A program made the position numbers and the translations under genes. The notes beneath the pieces were generated by a model. It worked only from the letters and a program-made list of their open reading frames with translations, did no database searches and was not told the origin of the DNA. A stretch of 64,000 nt of DNA from Paenibacillus protaetiae (GTDB lineage: Bacteria; Bacillota; Bacilli; Paenibacillales; Paenibacillaceae): the NCBI RefSeq assembly GCF_004135365.1, contig NZ_CP035492.1, forward strand, positions 2,106,501 through 2,170,500, in the 5' to 3' direction. Below are positions 35,266 to 43,152 of this stretch, piece after piece; position 1 is the first letter of the stretch; each line of letters opens with the position of its first letter.

Positions 35266-35343
35266 TCAGAATTTATCCGGATGGAGCAGCGCGTACACCA
35301 AATACAAAAATACAAATACCGTAACAACCGCTGCCAGAATCAC
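35266..35343 (-). CDS. kdpF: potassium-transporting ATPase small subunit KdpF
   Basis: A 25-aa single-TM peptide, (M)ILAAVVTVFVFLYLVYALLH followed by PDKF, which matches the KdpF form. The only possible start is the GTG at 35341-35343, and it overlaps the stop of the upstream small membrane ORF as GTGA, so the two should be translationally coupled. It is followed by kdpA. Confidence 0.85.
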   Translation of the reverse strand: MILAAVVTVFVFLYLVYALLHPDKF

Positions 35344-35453
35344 GTTTCATCCCCGCTTTCCTGATCGTCTATCGTCTTGCCGCACCAGACTGCAAACAAA
35401 ACGTACAGCCCAAAGCATAAGGCCAGCGTCAAAACCATACATAAGTCCGTCAT
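35340..35453 (-). CDS. small membrane protein upstream of and overlapping kdpF
   Basis: 37 aa from the ATG at 35453, which has GGAGG with 6 bases spacing. The product begins MTDLCMVLTLALCFGLYVLF, one TM helix, and continues with a short charged tail (CGKTIDDQESGDET). Its TGA overlaps the kdpF start. Position and coupling suggest a kdp accessory peptide, but no function is known to me. Confidence 0.7.
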   Translation of the reverse strand: MTDLCMVLTLALCFGLYVLFAVWCGKTIDDQESGDET

Positions 35454-35571
35454 GTTCAACCTCCAAATAAACCTGCGTAATGGCACAATAAACCGCGGTC
35501 CATTGCGCTGAATGGTAAATCCGTTCCAATAAAATGTGCTTATAAGCCCCATTTTCCTGAAAAAAGGCAAC

Positions 35572-35930
35572 AAAAAAGAAGCCTTAGGAGCAGAGAAGCA
35601 GCTCCCTCGGCTTCGGCTTTACGGCAGCGCAAGCGAAGCTTCGCCTATGCGGCAAAAGCTTGGCTGCGCCGCTATATCAAGCAGCAGCACGATATCGAGT
35701 GTCTCTCCCGGACACGCTTACGAGGTTAGCTGTCGGATTCGGGCGCGGAAGTCGCCCTACGCGCTGCTTCATTGAAGCCGCGCGACTCACCCCATGGGCG
35801 GATTGGCTGCGCCGGCTCTTGAATAGCCAGCCGGCAGCCTGTTCCCGCCCGTTTGGTTCCCCCGCTTTTGCCATTCCGGCAAAATTCAGCGACTGGGTAC
35901 TGCGAATAGCACCCATATGGTTTTAAACCG
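35572..35930 (-). promoter_or_regulatory. c-di-AMP (ydaO-yuaA) riboswitch, kdp-proximal copy, with terminator
   Basis: On the minus strand the conserved ydaO blocks appear in order: CGCTGAATTTTGCCGGAA, GGGGGAACCA, GGGGTGAGTCG, GTAGGGCGACTTCC, CCCGAATCCGACAGCTAACC, TCGTAAGCG (ending at 35715). About 100 nt further a strong terminator (GAAGCC and GGAGC arms at 35578-35614, six T) precedes the small membrane gene and kdpF. Ligand binding is expected to favour termination and switch kdp off, as known for c-di-AMP control of potassium uptake. Confidence 0.95.
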
Positions 35931-35962
35931 TCATGCACAATAGCATAGCGCCATGCCGGCGC

Positions 35963-36262
35963 AAAAAAGCCGCAGAGGCACAGTGACCTCTGCGGCCAAA
36001 ATAAGCCACAGCTCATCATCCCTCTCTCGAACAACGCTTACGAGGTTAGCTGTCGGATTCGGGCGGTGAGAGTCGCCCTACTTCAAGCATGCTCCATGGT
36101 GCCTGCTTGAAGATTCACCCCTTGCCGCGCGCCAAACCGACTCTCACATCGGATTGCCTGCACAGCGGACCGCAGCAGGGCAAATTGCGGCTTGCCCCGT
36201 CATGCGGATGGTTCCCCCGTTTTCCGTTTGCGACGGAAACTCAGCGATTGGAAATCATTTGA
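35963..36262 (-). promoter_or_regulatory. c-di-AMP (ydaO-yuaA) riboswitch, kdp-distal copy, with terminator
   Basis: A second complete ydaO aptamer on the same strand: TCGCTGAGTTTCCGTC, ACGGGGGAACCA, AAGGGGTGAATC, GTAGGGCGACTCTCACC, CCCGAATCCGACAGCTAACC, TCGTAAGCG (ending at 36035). Its own terminator follows (GCCGCAGAGG with its complement at 35969-35996, then six T). It lies about 30 nt upstream of the kdp-proximal copy with no evident promoter between them, so a kdp transcript must escape two c-di-AMP-controlled terminators. Confidence 0.95.
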
Positions 36263-36277
36263 ACTTGCATGAACTGA

Positions 36278-36306
36278 ATCTTACTCCCGGCACAAGCTGC
36301 TGTAAA
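36278..36306 (-). promoter_or_regulatory. candidate promoter of the kdp transcript
   Basis: On the minus strand TTTACA (36301-36306), 17 nt, TAAGAT (36278-36283), with a start about 8 nt before the first riboswitch. The stretch 36307-36587 between the two divergent promoters is AT-rich and holds no supported gene. Confidence 0.6.
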
Positions 36307-36587
36307 GAGAATAGAGAGGCGATTTAGGCAGAAATTGGTGAGGTTTGAGTATATGTAAACCGCTTTCTTTTTTAAAAATCTTTAAAATGCTCAAAATATC
36401 TCGCGGATACTTCATTTCCCGAAAATTGCACATAGATTCTTTTCGTTGCCGCAGCCCATTTTCCCCTATAACAGTCATAGCTGCGGGCAAAAACGAGTAT
36501 TTATAAAAGATAAAGGAAAATGCTGCGGCCATTCAGGGAAAAAGGACAAAATCGTGTAAAGGATATGCCGCATCGGCCAGCGAAATA

Positions 36588-36616
36588 TTTACAAAGCGGG
36601 TTTTCAGGTTTACTAT
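36588..36616 (+). promoter_or_regulatory. candidate promoter of the divergent riboswitch gene
   Basis: TTTACA (36588-36593), 17 nt, TACTAT (36611-36616). The -35 box is the same as in the divergent kdp promoter. Confidence 0.65.
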
Positions 36617-36647
36617 AAACCTCATACCCAGTTACGGTACATTTTTG

Positions 36648-36787
36648 CGCTGAATTTTTTGGAGACAAAAAAGCGGGGGACCCAATCGGCATGCGGAAAT
36701 GAAGTATGCCATCCGGGGTGAATCGTTGGCCGCGCGCCATCGTAGGGCTTCTCTCTAGCCCGAATCCGACAGCTAACCTCGTAAGCG
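36648..36787 (+). promoter_or_regulatory. c-di-AMP (ydaO-yuaA) riboswitch, divergent third copy
   Basis: On the plus strand: CGCTGAATTTTTTGGAGA, GCGGGGGACCCA, CCGGGGTGAATCG, CGTAGGGCTTCTCTC, CCCGAATCCGACAGCTAACC, TCGTAAGCG. No terminator hairpin follows. The AAGGAGAG ribosome site of the next gene begins 4 nt after the aptamer, which suggests control of translation start. Confidence 0.93.
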
Positions 36788-36807
36788 AACGAAGGAGAGA
36801 ATGCTCT

Positions 36808-37416
36808 ATGTTTCAATCTGCGGAAATGTTAACAGACCGCCTCGCCAATCATTTGGCGATCGAAGTCCCTCACGCGTCCGAAATCCAAATCAAGCGGATC
36901 GAACTGTTCGTCATCCCGGCCATCAGTATTGATGCGCCCGGATACCGCGTCTGTATGCGGATCACTGCCGCTTTGGGTTACGGATGGAGCGAAACGTTTA
37001 TCGAAAAGAAAGAAAAGCCATCCGATTGGGTGCATTGGAGCAGCTGCCTCGTCCACTATATTAACACGGGGAACGATTATAACCGTGAAGACAACACGCT
37101 CGACAGCCGCCTCCGGCATATGTTTGTTACTGCAGTAGATCAGATCAGCAGCCACCGGCTGCAGACAGCTGCTGCAGATAGCGCCGAAAGCGTAGAGAGG
37201 GCGGTCGGCGCCGGGAGCACAGCCAGCTTGGCGGAAGAGCAGCTAGAGCAGGGGCAAAATACCGGACAGGCGGCAGAGATAAGCTCCGCAGCCGCTGCGG
37301 AACGTGAAGCGGATGCGGAGAACCAGGCGGCTGCAGCCGTTGAAAGCGGAAGCGAGCCTTTTACGGAAGATGTGACGCTTTTAGCGCGCTCGGAATGCTA
37401 TATTTCGCTGTTTTAG
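36808..37416 (+). CDS. uncharacterised protein under c-di-AMP riboswitch control (202 aa)
   Basis: The ATG at 36808 lies 9 bases after GGAGAG. Residues 1 to about 120 look folded (EIQIKRIELFVIPAISID, VCMRITAALGYGWSETFIE, HWSSCLVHYINTGNDYN). About 120-190 is Ala/Glu/Ser-rich low complexity, and the end is LLARSECYISLF. No TM helix or signal peptide. A longer reading that starts inside the riboswitch is not credible. I recognise no family. The riboswitch suggests a part in potassium, osmotic or cell-wall control, but nothing in the protein proves it. Confidence 0.8.
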   Translation: MFQSAEMLTDRLANHLAIEVPHASEIQIKRIELFVIPAISIDAPGYRVCMRITAALGYGWSETFIEKKEKPSDWVHWSSCLVHYINTGNDYNREDNTLDSRLRHMFVTAVDQISSHRLQTAAADSAESVERAVGAGSTASLAEEQLEQGQNTGQAAEISSAAAAEREADAENQAAAAVESGSEPFTEDVTLLARSECYISLF

Positions 37417-37576
37417 ATGCGGGGCATCTGCTGCCCGGCAATCAATCGCTGTTTCATTGGCTTCATGCCTCTTAAACAGCGATTTTTGCATGCTCCGGCA
37501 CATAACTTTGGCATCCGGCGGGAAAAATGGATTCAGCATGACTATGCCGGATTCGAGGGAATGGAGGACATTCAAA

Positions 37577-37948
37577 GTGGCGGAAAAAAACATCCTCGCT
37601 TTTTTTAAAAGCCCCGAGCAAGCGGAACTTGCCCATGCCGAGCTTAAAAAACTGAAGCTGGTGGACAGCTCGATCGACCGGATCGACGGTTATTCCGGCG
37701 GAATCGACCGGATTGAAAATCCGTTAACCGGCGATTTTCCAGGCTTGGCGAATATTACGCTGGGCAATCAATACCCGCAAATCGACGCAGCCGTGCTGGA
37801 AGCTTCCGATGTGAGCGCAAGCGGGCTCAGCTCTTCTTCTCCGCTGGGCGATACGACAGGCCGGGATATTGTGCTGACCGCCGTTATAGAAGAGGAAGAT
37901 TTCGAGCAGGCGGTGCGAGTCGTAGAAGATTACGGGGCGCTGATTTAA
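37577..37948 (+). CDS. hypothetical protein, possibly related to general stress proteins
   Basis: 123 aa from a GTG at 37577 with GGAGG 9 bases upstream. The N-terminus ILAFFKSPEQAELAHAELKK has the strand-helix look of YflT/GSP17M-type stress proteins, in which a residue pair region detects or binds unknown ligands. The rest (VDSSIDRIDGYSGGIDRIEN, IVLTAVIEEEDFEQAVRVVE) resembles a second ferredoxin-like half. The family assignment is weak. Confidence 0.65.
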   Translation: MAEKNILAFFKSPEQAELAHAELKKLKLVDSSIDRIDGYSGGIDRIENPLTGDFPGLANITLGNQYPQIDAAVLEASDVSASGLSSSSPLGDTTGRDIVLTAVIEEEDFEQAVRVVEDYGALI

Positions 37949-37966
37949 TGCCTCCCGGCAGCCGCG

Positions 37967-38029
37967 CTGCAAAACCAAACAAGCCTCCTTTTGCCCTTAC
38001 GGGTGTAGGAGGCTTGTTTGGTTTTGCAG
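37967..38029. terminator. bidirectional terminator
   Basis: A 23-bp perfect stem (CTGCAAAACCAAACAAGCCT plus CCT, and its complement) around 17 nt, shared by the convergent stress-like gene and the DUF445 gene. Confidence 0.8.
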
Positions 38030-38037
38030 TTAACCCG

Positions 38038-39270
38038 TTAAATAAACGACAATACGATCCCGACCAAAAATCCGCAAATCGCTCCGTTCACCCGGATCCA
38101 CTGCAGATCGCCGCCGATTTTTTCCTCCAGCATATTCACCAGCGACTGATCGTCCAGCTTGTCGAGGTTTTCACGGACAAGCAGCCCAAGCCTGTAGTGG
38201 TTAACTTCAATCTGATGCGCGGCAAATTCAAGAATATGATGCTCCCAGCGGACGACTGCCTCGTGATGCGCCTTCGCAAGCTCTACGGCATAACGCAAGC
38301 CCTGCACAACAATACGCCCGCCATTGGACCGCTGCTCGTCCAGCTTGGCCAGCAGCATCGCTTTGCCATCCGCTGCCCGTTCCTCCAAAAAACGCAGCAT
38401 TGCCGGGCTTTCCGCTTTGCTGCGCAGCCATTCCTGCAGACGCACGATCAGTTCATCGTTACCGGCGAGCTTTTGCAGTTCACCGCGGACCGATGCCAGC
38501 AGCTTCGTACGCATCGCACTTCCTTCACGGCTTAAATCGCGTATCGTGGAGAGCAGGATGCCTTGCAGCATGGAGCCCAGCTTCTCTTCGCTCATAAAAC
38601 CGATAAAAGCCTGCAGGGCAAAACCCATGAAACCGCCGACGCGCAGCTCGTCCAGCTTTTGCATCGCCAGCTTGCCCATCATATCTTCCGTTTCGCGCTT
38701 TAACGCCCAAGCCTTCAGCCGGCCCAGCGCATGATCAAGAGCTTTTTCATCCCAGCCTTCGTCGGCTGCGGACTGCACCAGCTTCGCTGCCAAAGGCTGC
38801 AGCTCCATGCGCCCGGCGTAATGGGCGGCCGCCTGCTGCAGCCAGACAGCGGCTTTATCCTCGGGTATACGGCGGACCGCCTGCTCCGCAGCTTCAATGA
38901 CAGCAAGCCGAACGGAACGTTGTTTCGCGAAACGGACCGCCCCGGAACCAAGCCAGTCGGTCAGGCGAAGCTTTTTCAGCTTTTCGGTAATGCTTTTTTT
39001 GTTCAGCAGCTCGTTTTCCATTGCCGATATAAGCGAATTGACGATTTTGTTCCGGTTTTTAAGCAGCAGCGACGTATGCGGAATCGGGATGCCCATCGGA
39101 TGCCGGAACAGCGCCGTTACCGCAAACCAGTCTGCCAGTCCGCCGACAAGGCCGGCCTCAAAGCCGGTATGGAGCATATTCACCCACCAGCTGTCCGTCA
39201 GCCACCTTGTTGCGAGAAAACCGGCAGCCATCACGATGAGCGAAATTATCGCAATTTTTTTTGATTTCAA
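38038..39270 (-). CDS. DUF445 family membrane protein
   Basis: Chosen start is the TTG at 39270, because GGAGG lies 7 bases before it. The upstream ATG at 39315 has no ribosome site and falls inside a probable promoter. The product is 410 aa: an N-terminal TM (IAIISLIVMAAGFLATRWL), then GGLADWFAVTALFRHPMGIPIPHT (the DUF445 hallmark), a long helical body and a C-terminal TM ending GFLVGIVLSFI. Relatives such as YheB and YjiN have no firmly known role. Confidence 0.88.
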   Translation of the reverse strand: MKSKKIAIISLIVMAAGFLATRWLTDSWWVNMLHTGFEAGLVGGLADWFAVTALFRHPMGIPIPHTSLLLKNRNKIVNSLISAMENELLNKKSITEKLKKLRLTDWLGSGAVRFAKQRSVRLAVIEAAEQAVRRIPEDKAAVWLQQAAAHYAGRMELQPLAAKLVQSAADEGWDEKALDHALGRLKAWALKRETEDMMGKLAMQKLDELRVGGFMGFALQAFIGFMSEEKLGSMLQGILLSTIRDLSREGSAMRTKLLASVRGELQKLAGNDELIVRLQEWLRSKAESPAMLRFLEERAADGKAMLLAKLDEQRSNGGRIVVQGLRYAVELAKAHHEAVVRWEHHILEFAAHQIEVNHYRLGLLVRENLDKLDDQSLVNMLEEKIGGDLQWIRVNGAICGFLVGIVLSFI

Positions 39271-39316
39271 TGGTTTTCCTCCAAGCGATGCATTCGATTT
39301 CGGTTGATATGCCATA

Positions 39317-39325
39317 ATTATACCA
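39317..39325 (-). promoter_or_regulatory. extended -10 promoter of the DUF445 gene
   Basis: TGGTATAAT on the minus strand is an extended -10 element with only a weak -35. Transcription would begin near 39310, which rules out the ATG at 39315 as a normal start. Confidence 0.6.
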
Positions 39326-39510
39326 AAATTTTCAGCTGTAATTCGTAAATAACCGAAATCGGCAGCTTTTCCATGATAGGGGGCCAGCATTCCGGTGCAG
39401 AAGGCGGCTTCATTCCGTTATAATGGAAAAAAACGCTGCAAGCCGGGCGAGGGGCTAAACCGACGTCCGGTTCACTCGTAAATGAAACAAATGAGGTGGA
39501 AACAACAGTT

Positions 39511-40143
39511 ATGGCATTAATCGGAGTGAGGGAAAAGAAAAAAAATGCGCGGTACAAAAGCATCGTGCTGCAAGCCGAGCGGCTATTTCTCGAAAACGGG
39601 CTGGACCATGTCCAGATGCAGGATATCGCTGATGCCGAAAGAATCGGCATTGCCACCCTGTTCCGCTATTTTCCGAAAAAAGACAAGCTGATTGTAGCGG
39701 TAGCCGTTGCCAATCTGGAGCGGCATATCGGCAAATACAAGGAGCTTGCCGGCGCAAGCAAACCCGCCTATGAGCGGCTGGAGAACGTACTGGATTATTT
39801 GACGCGGGAAGACCATCTGCAAAGCGGGGTAAAATTCCGCGAAGCTTTCGAAAGCTACGCTTCTTTCGCCAAAAATCCGCTGACGGATATCCAGGATTAC
39901 ATCGAAACCCAAAAAGAAATTACGGGCATCTTCATGGAGATTGTGGAAGCCGGAATAACCGACGGCTCGATCCGGGCGGACATTCCGGTCAAAGAAACGG
40001 TCATTACGATCATTAATGCCTACGGCACCTTCTGCAACAACATCGCCCTCAAGTCGCCGATTTCCTATTTGGAAGAAGATATCGCAACCCCCAACCAACA
40101 GCGCATTTTGAAACAAATGCTGTTATCCTATATCCGGCCCTAA
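39511..40143 (+). CDS. TetR-family transcriptional regulator
   Basis: 210 aa from the ATG at 39511 (GAGGTGG about 11 bases upstream; an in-frame GTG lies at 39496). Residues about 12-58 form the TetR HTH (IVLQAERLFLENGLDHVQMQ, IGIATLFRYFPKKDKL). The ligand domain follows. It is divergent from the DUF445 gene and convergent with kduD; the target is unknown. Confidence 0.92.
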   Translation: MALIGVREKKKNARYKSIVLQAERLFLENGLDHVQMQDIADAERIGIATLFRYFPKKDKLIVAVAVANLERHIGKYKELAGASKPAYERLENVLDYLTREDHLQSGVKFREAFESYASFAKNPLTDIQDYIETQKEITGIFMEIVEAGITDGSIRADIPVKETVITIINAYGTFCNNIALKSPISYLEEDIATPNQQRILKQMLLSYIRP

Positions 40144-40268
40144 TCCAGATGTCGATTTTGACCGGTCCGTATAGCCGCTGCCGCTGCTTTTCTTAAACAA
40201 AGGATGACGAATTTCCAATTTCCGCAAGGCACGTGCAACATAAGGGTTCCAGCCTATGCAATGCAAAA

Positions 40269-40299
40269 AAAACACCTGCGTTTTGCACGCAGGTGTTTT
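40269..40299. terminator. bidirectional terminator between the TetR gene and kduD
   Basis: AAAACACCTGCGT and its complement form a 13-bp stem with A/T flanks on both sides. Confidence 0.85.
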
Positions 40300-40362
40300 A
40301 CACATATTCTCGCAGACGTTTCACGAATGCCTCTGCTCGAAAGTTTCACTAAGCCAAATCAT

Positions 40363-41118
40363 CTAACGGTTCATCCAGCCGCCGTCCACGCATAATACGT
40401 GGCCGCTCATGTAGTCGGATGCCGAAGAGGCAAGGAATACTGCCGCGCCCGCAAGGTCTTGGCCGGTTCCCCAGCGTCCCGCTGGGATACGGTCCAAAAT
40501 TTGCTGGCTGCGGACCGGATCGTCACGCAGCGCTTCCGTGTTGTCCGTCGCCATATAACCCGGAGCGATAGCGTTCACCTGGACGCCCTTGGACGCCCAT
40601 TCATTGCCCATTTCCTTGGTCAGGCCGGCTACCGCATGTTTGCTTGCCGTATAACCCGGCACATTAATGCCGCCCTGGAACGACAGCATGGAGGCGATGT
40701 TGATGATTTTGCCCGAGCCTTGAGCAATCATCCGTTTGCCTGCTTCCTGGCTCAATACAAAAACGGAATTGAGGTTGACGTTCAGCACATCCTCCCAATC
40801 CTTGTAGCTGTGCTCGGCAGCCGGCGTGCGGCGGATAATTCCCGCATTGTTCACAAGGATGTCGATGCGGCCAAAAGCCTCCACCGCCTGCTCAATAATG
40901 CCAGGCAGCTTGTTCAGCTCGGCTACGTTCGCTTGAATCGTAATCGCTTTCCGGCCTAACTCCCGCACTTTGGCGGCTGTCGAATCCGCCGGTGTACTGT
41001 TCGTTACGAGCACCAGGTCCGCCCCCGCTTCCGCCAGGCCAACTGCTATTGCTTCGCCAAGGCCCCGGCCTGCGCCGGTTACAACGGCTACTTTACCCGT
41101 CAAGTCAAAATACCCCAC
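40363..41118 (-). CDS. kduD: 2-dehydro-3-deoxy-D-gluconate 5-dehydrogenase (short-chain dehydrogenase)
   Basis: A 251-aa SDR. Cofactor motif VVTGAGRGLGEAI, NNAG motif VNNAGIIRRTP, catalytic Ser near INIASMLSFQGG and YTASKHAV with catalytic Tyr and Lys. Sequence style (FDLTGKVAVVTGAGRGLG, NPVAIIAPGYMATDNT-like NAIAPGYMATDNTEALR) matches KduD, which makes KDG from 3-deoxy-D-glycero-2,5-hexodiulosonate in pectin breakdown. It is the last of kduI-deoR-kduD. Confidence 0.92.
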   Translation of the reverse strand: MGYFDLTGKVAVVTGAGRGLGEAIAVGLAEAGADLVLVTNSTPADSTAAKVRELGRKAITIQANVAELNKLPGIIEQAVEAFGRIDILVNNAGIIRRTPAAEHSYKDWEDVLNVNLNSVFVLSQEAGKRMIAQGSGKIINIASMLSFQGGINVPGYTASKHAVAGLTKEMGNEWASKGVQVNAIAPGYMATDNTEALRDDPVRSQQILDRIPAGRWGTGQDLAGAAVFLASSASDYMSGHVLCVDGGWMNR

Positions 41119-41249
41119 TGCCGTTCCTCCCTTATCCTATTCAATCCTTCATCGCCGCTGCCGGTGTAAATGGATGCTAATCGCCGCTTCACGCGCCGAT
41201 TATCGCCAGCTGCCGCTTATTGCTCCCGTGATGGCGATCTGCCGCAACG

Positions 41250-41999
41250 CTAAGCCCGCAAAATACGAACGCCGGCGCTTTCATATTTGTCCACAACCGC
41301 CTGGTCGATCGCTTGGTCCGTAATAATGCAGTCTACATCTTCAAGGCTGGCGAACGTAATAAGCGCCCCGCGGTCAAACTTGCTGTGATCGGCAAGGCAA
41401 TAAACTTCCTTGGCGCATTCCAGGTAAACCCTTTTTAAAGCTGCCAGCTCTTCGGTAAAAATCGTCAGCCCGTATTCCGGGTGAATGCCGGTCGCCGACA
41501 AAAACAGCTTATGGACGTTCAGCTTCCGGATCCAGTCATGCGAATCCGTTCCGATCAGCAGATTATGATGGCGGTAACCGCCCGGCACAACAAGCCGGAT
41601 CTGCTCCTTCGCCGTCAGCTCCCGGATAATAAGCAAATCGTTCGTCAGCACGGTCAGCGGCATGTTGCGCAGCCGGCGGGCGATTTCGAGCGTCGTGCTG
41701 CCGGCATCAAGCGCAATAATATCGTTGGGCTCGATGTGGGCGAGCGCCATTTCGGCAATCGCCGCTTTCTCCTTCTGGTGCTTGACGTTGGGCAGCTGGA
41801 GCGGAAGCAGCTCGCCCTCCGACTCCAGAACCGCCCCGCCGTGTATACGGCGAAGCAGCCCTTTTTCCTCCAGCTTCTCCAGATCCTCGCGCACCGTCTT
41901 TTCCGTTACTTTAAACCGCTCGCTGAGCTCGGACACCTTCACGCTGCCCTTCCGCTCCAGCTCTTCTACAATATGGCGATGGCGATCCGCTGCAAGCAT
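41250..41999 (-). CDS. DeoR-family regulator between kduI and kduD
   Basis: A 249-aa DeoR protein. N-terminal HTH (RHRHIVEELERKGSVKVSEL, VTEKTVREDLEKLEEKGLLRRIHGGAVL) and C-terminal sugar-phosphate sensor with DAGSTTLEIARRL, VLTNDL and VYCLADHSKFDR. It starts 6 bases after kduI stops, so it is made with the genes it most likely controls. In many Firmicutes the kdu genes use a different (IclR/LacI-type KdgR) regulator. Confidence 0.92.
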   Translation of the reverse strand: MLAADRHRHIVEELERKGSVKVSELSERFKVTEKTVREDLEKLEEKGLLRRIHGGAVLESEGELLPLQLPNVKHQKEKAAIAEMALAHIEPNDIIALDAGSTTLEIARRLRNMPLTVLTNDLLIIRELTAKEQIRLVVPGGYRHHNLLIGTDSHDWIRKLNVHKLFLSATGIHPEYGLTIFTEELAALKRVYLECAKEVYCLADHSKFDRGALITFASLEDVDCIITDQAIDQAVVDKYESAGVRILRA

Positions 42000-42005
42000 T
42001 CGTCT

Positions 42006-42839
42006 TTATTTCACATCTTTCATCGGAATAAAGTCTTGATCGGCAAACGTATAGTTTTCGCCTGCCATCGCCCAGCAGAACGTATAGTTGCTTGTGCCCG
42101 CGCCCGAATGAATCGACCATGGCGGGGAAATAATCGCTTCCTCGTTAGCCACAACGAGATGGCGTGTTTCCGAAGGTTCGCCCATCATGTGGAACACGCG
42201 TGCGTCATCGTTCAAATCAAAATACAGATAAGCTTCCATGCGGCGGTCATGCACGTGGGTAGGCATTGTATTCCAGATGCTGCCCGGCTTCAGGCTTGTA
42301 ACGCCCAGCATCAGCTGGCAGCTTTGGATGCCGCCTTCATGGATATATTTGTTCAGGACGCGTTCGTTTGATGTTTCAAGCGAGCCAAGATGCGTCGGAT
42401 TGGCTTCCTGCTCCGTCATTTTGCGGGTCGGATATTCAGCGTGCGCCAGCGCGGAAACCAAATAAATTTTCGCAGGATTGTCGTTGTTTTTGCTGGCGAT
42501 TTGTACATTTTGCTTGCCTTTGCCGACATACAGCACTTCCAGTTTGCTCAGCTCGTACACTTCGCCGTCAACCGTAATGACCGCTTCTCCGCCGCCGATA
42601 TGCAGCAGGCCAACTTCACGGCGCTCCAGAAAATATTCCGTTTTGAGCGTATCTTTATCTTCCAGCGTAAGCGTCTCGCCAGCCGGGAAAGCGCCGCCGA
42701 TAACCAGCCGGTCGTAATGGGTGTATACCATATTGATCTGGTTAGGAACAAACAAATGTTGTACGAGAAACTCTTTGCGCAGGCGCGCCGTATCGTATTG
42801 CTTAATATCCGTTGGATTTGTCGTATGACGTACTTCCAT
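42006..42839 (-). CDS. kduI: 5-dehydro-4-deoxy-D-glucuronate isomerase
   Basis: A 277-aa KduI cupin isomerase, which converts the unsaturated uronate released from pectin oligomers. Metal-binding and family motifs: GLLHIGGGEAVITVDG, MPTHVHDRRMEAYLYFDL, HLVVANEEAIISPPWSIHSG, FCWAMAGENY. Ribosome site AAGGAGGC lies before the ATG. It is the first gene of kduI-deoR-kduD. Confidence 0.96.
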   Translation of the reverse strand: MEVRHTTNPTDIKQYDTARLRKEFLVQHLFVPNQINMVYTHYDRLVIGGAFPAGETLTLEDKDTLKTEYFLERREVGLLHIGGGEAVITVDGEVYELSKLEVLYVGKGKQNVQIASKNNDNPAKIYLVSALAHAEYPTRKMTEQEANPTHLGSLETSNERVLNKYIHEGGIQSCQLMLGVTSLKPGSIWNTMPTHVHDRRMEAYLYFDLNDDARVFHMMGEPSETRHLVVANEEAIISPPWSIHSGAGTSNYTFCWAMAGENYTFADQDFIPMKDVK

Positions 42840-42869
42840 GAAGAAAGCCTCCTTATAATCGCACCGTGA

Positions 42870-42925
42870 TTTTGTTTGTTTTTGTTCGTTTTCATAATAT
42901 CACACTTTTTCGAACATAAAAAGAG
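42870..42925 (-). promoter_or_regulatory. candidate DeoR operator and promoter region of kduI
   Basis: On the minus strand a TGTTCG/CGAACA inverted repeat (42910-42916 and 42879-42885 region) encloses TGTGATATTATG, a likely -10. Next to it runs a string of CAAA-type direct repeats (AACGAACAAAAACAAACAAA) like those bound by DeoR proteins. Confidence 0.5.
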
Positions 42926-42943
42926 TTTTTTTAAACAATAAAA

Positions 42944-42972
42944 AAGCTGGCCGGACACGATCGTCCGGCCAG
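42944..42972. terminator. hairpin terminator between kduI promoter region and the esterase gene
   Basis: GCTGGCCGGAC with its perfect complement, 6-nt loop, with a T run on the minus strand side (AAAAA upstream on plus). Confidence 0.75.
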
Positions 42973-43028
42973 CGTAACTGGCAGAGCAAAACAAACCAAA
43001 ATGAACGTTCTGCGCAGCAGTCGGCTAT

Positions 43029-43140
43029 GGGAGCGTTCATAGGCTTAAACGCTCCCCGTGCACGATGCGCCGCGTGCAGCCCCGGCGCGCATCGCACAGG
43101 CTAGTCCGCATGCAGCCCGTCGCACGGCGGGTTGCATGCA
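43029..43140. repeat. three successive GC-rich hairpins downstream of the esterase gene
   Basis: Inverted repeats at 43029-43057 (GGGAGCGTT and AACGCTCCC), 43066-43097 (CGATGCGCCGCG and CGGCGCGCATCG) and 43109-43140 (GCATGCAGCCCG and CGGGTTGCATGC). They lie between the esterase stop and its terminator. No gene is evident here. Confidence 0.7.
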
Positions 43141-43152
43141 GCCGCTCCCGCC

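Noticed and set aside
36706-36807. Extended start of the 202-aa gene inside the riboswitch
   Set aside because: The extension translates the conserved aptamer sequence. The ribosome site and ATG at 36808 are much better.
39271-39390. Longer DUF445 protein starting at 39315 or 39390
   Set aside because: No ribosome site, and the ATG at 39315 overlaps a likely -10 box. The TTG at 39270 has GGAGG at the right distance.
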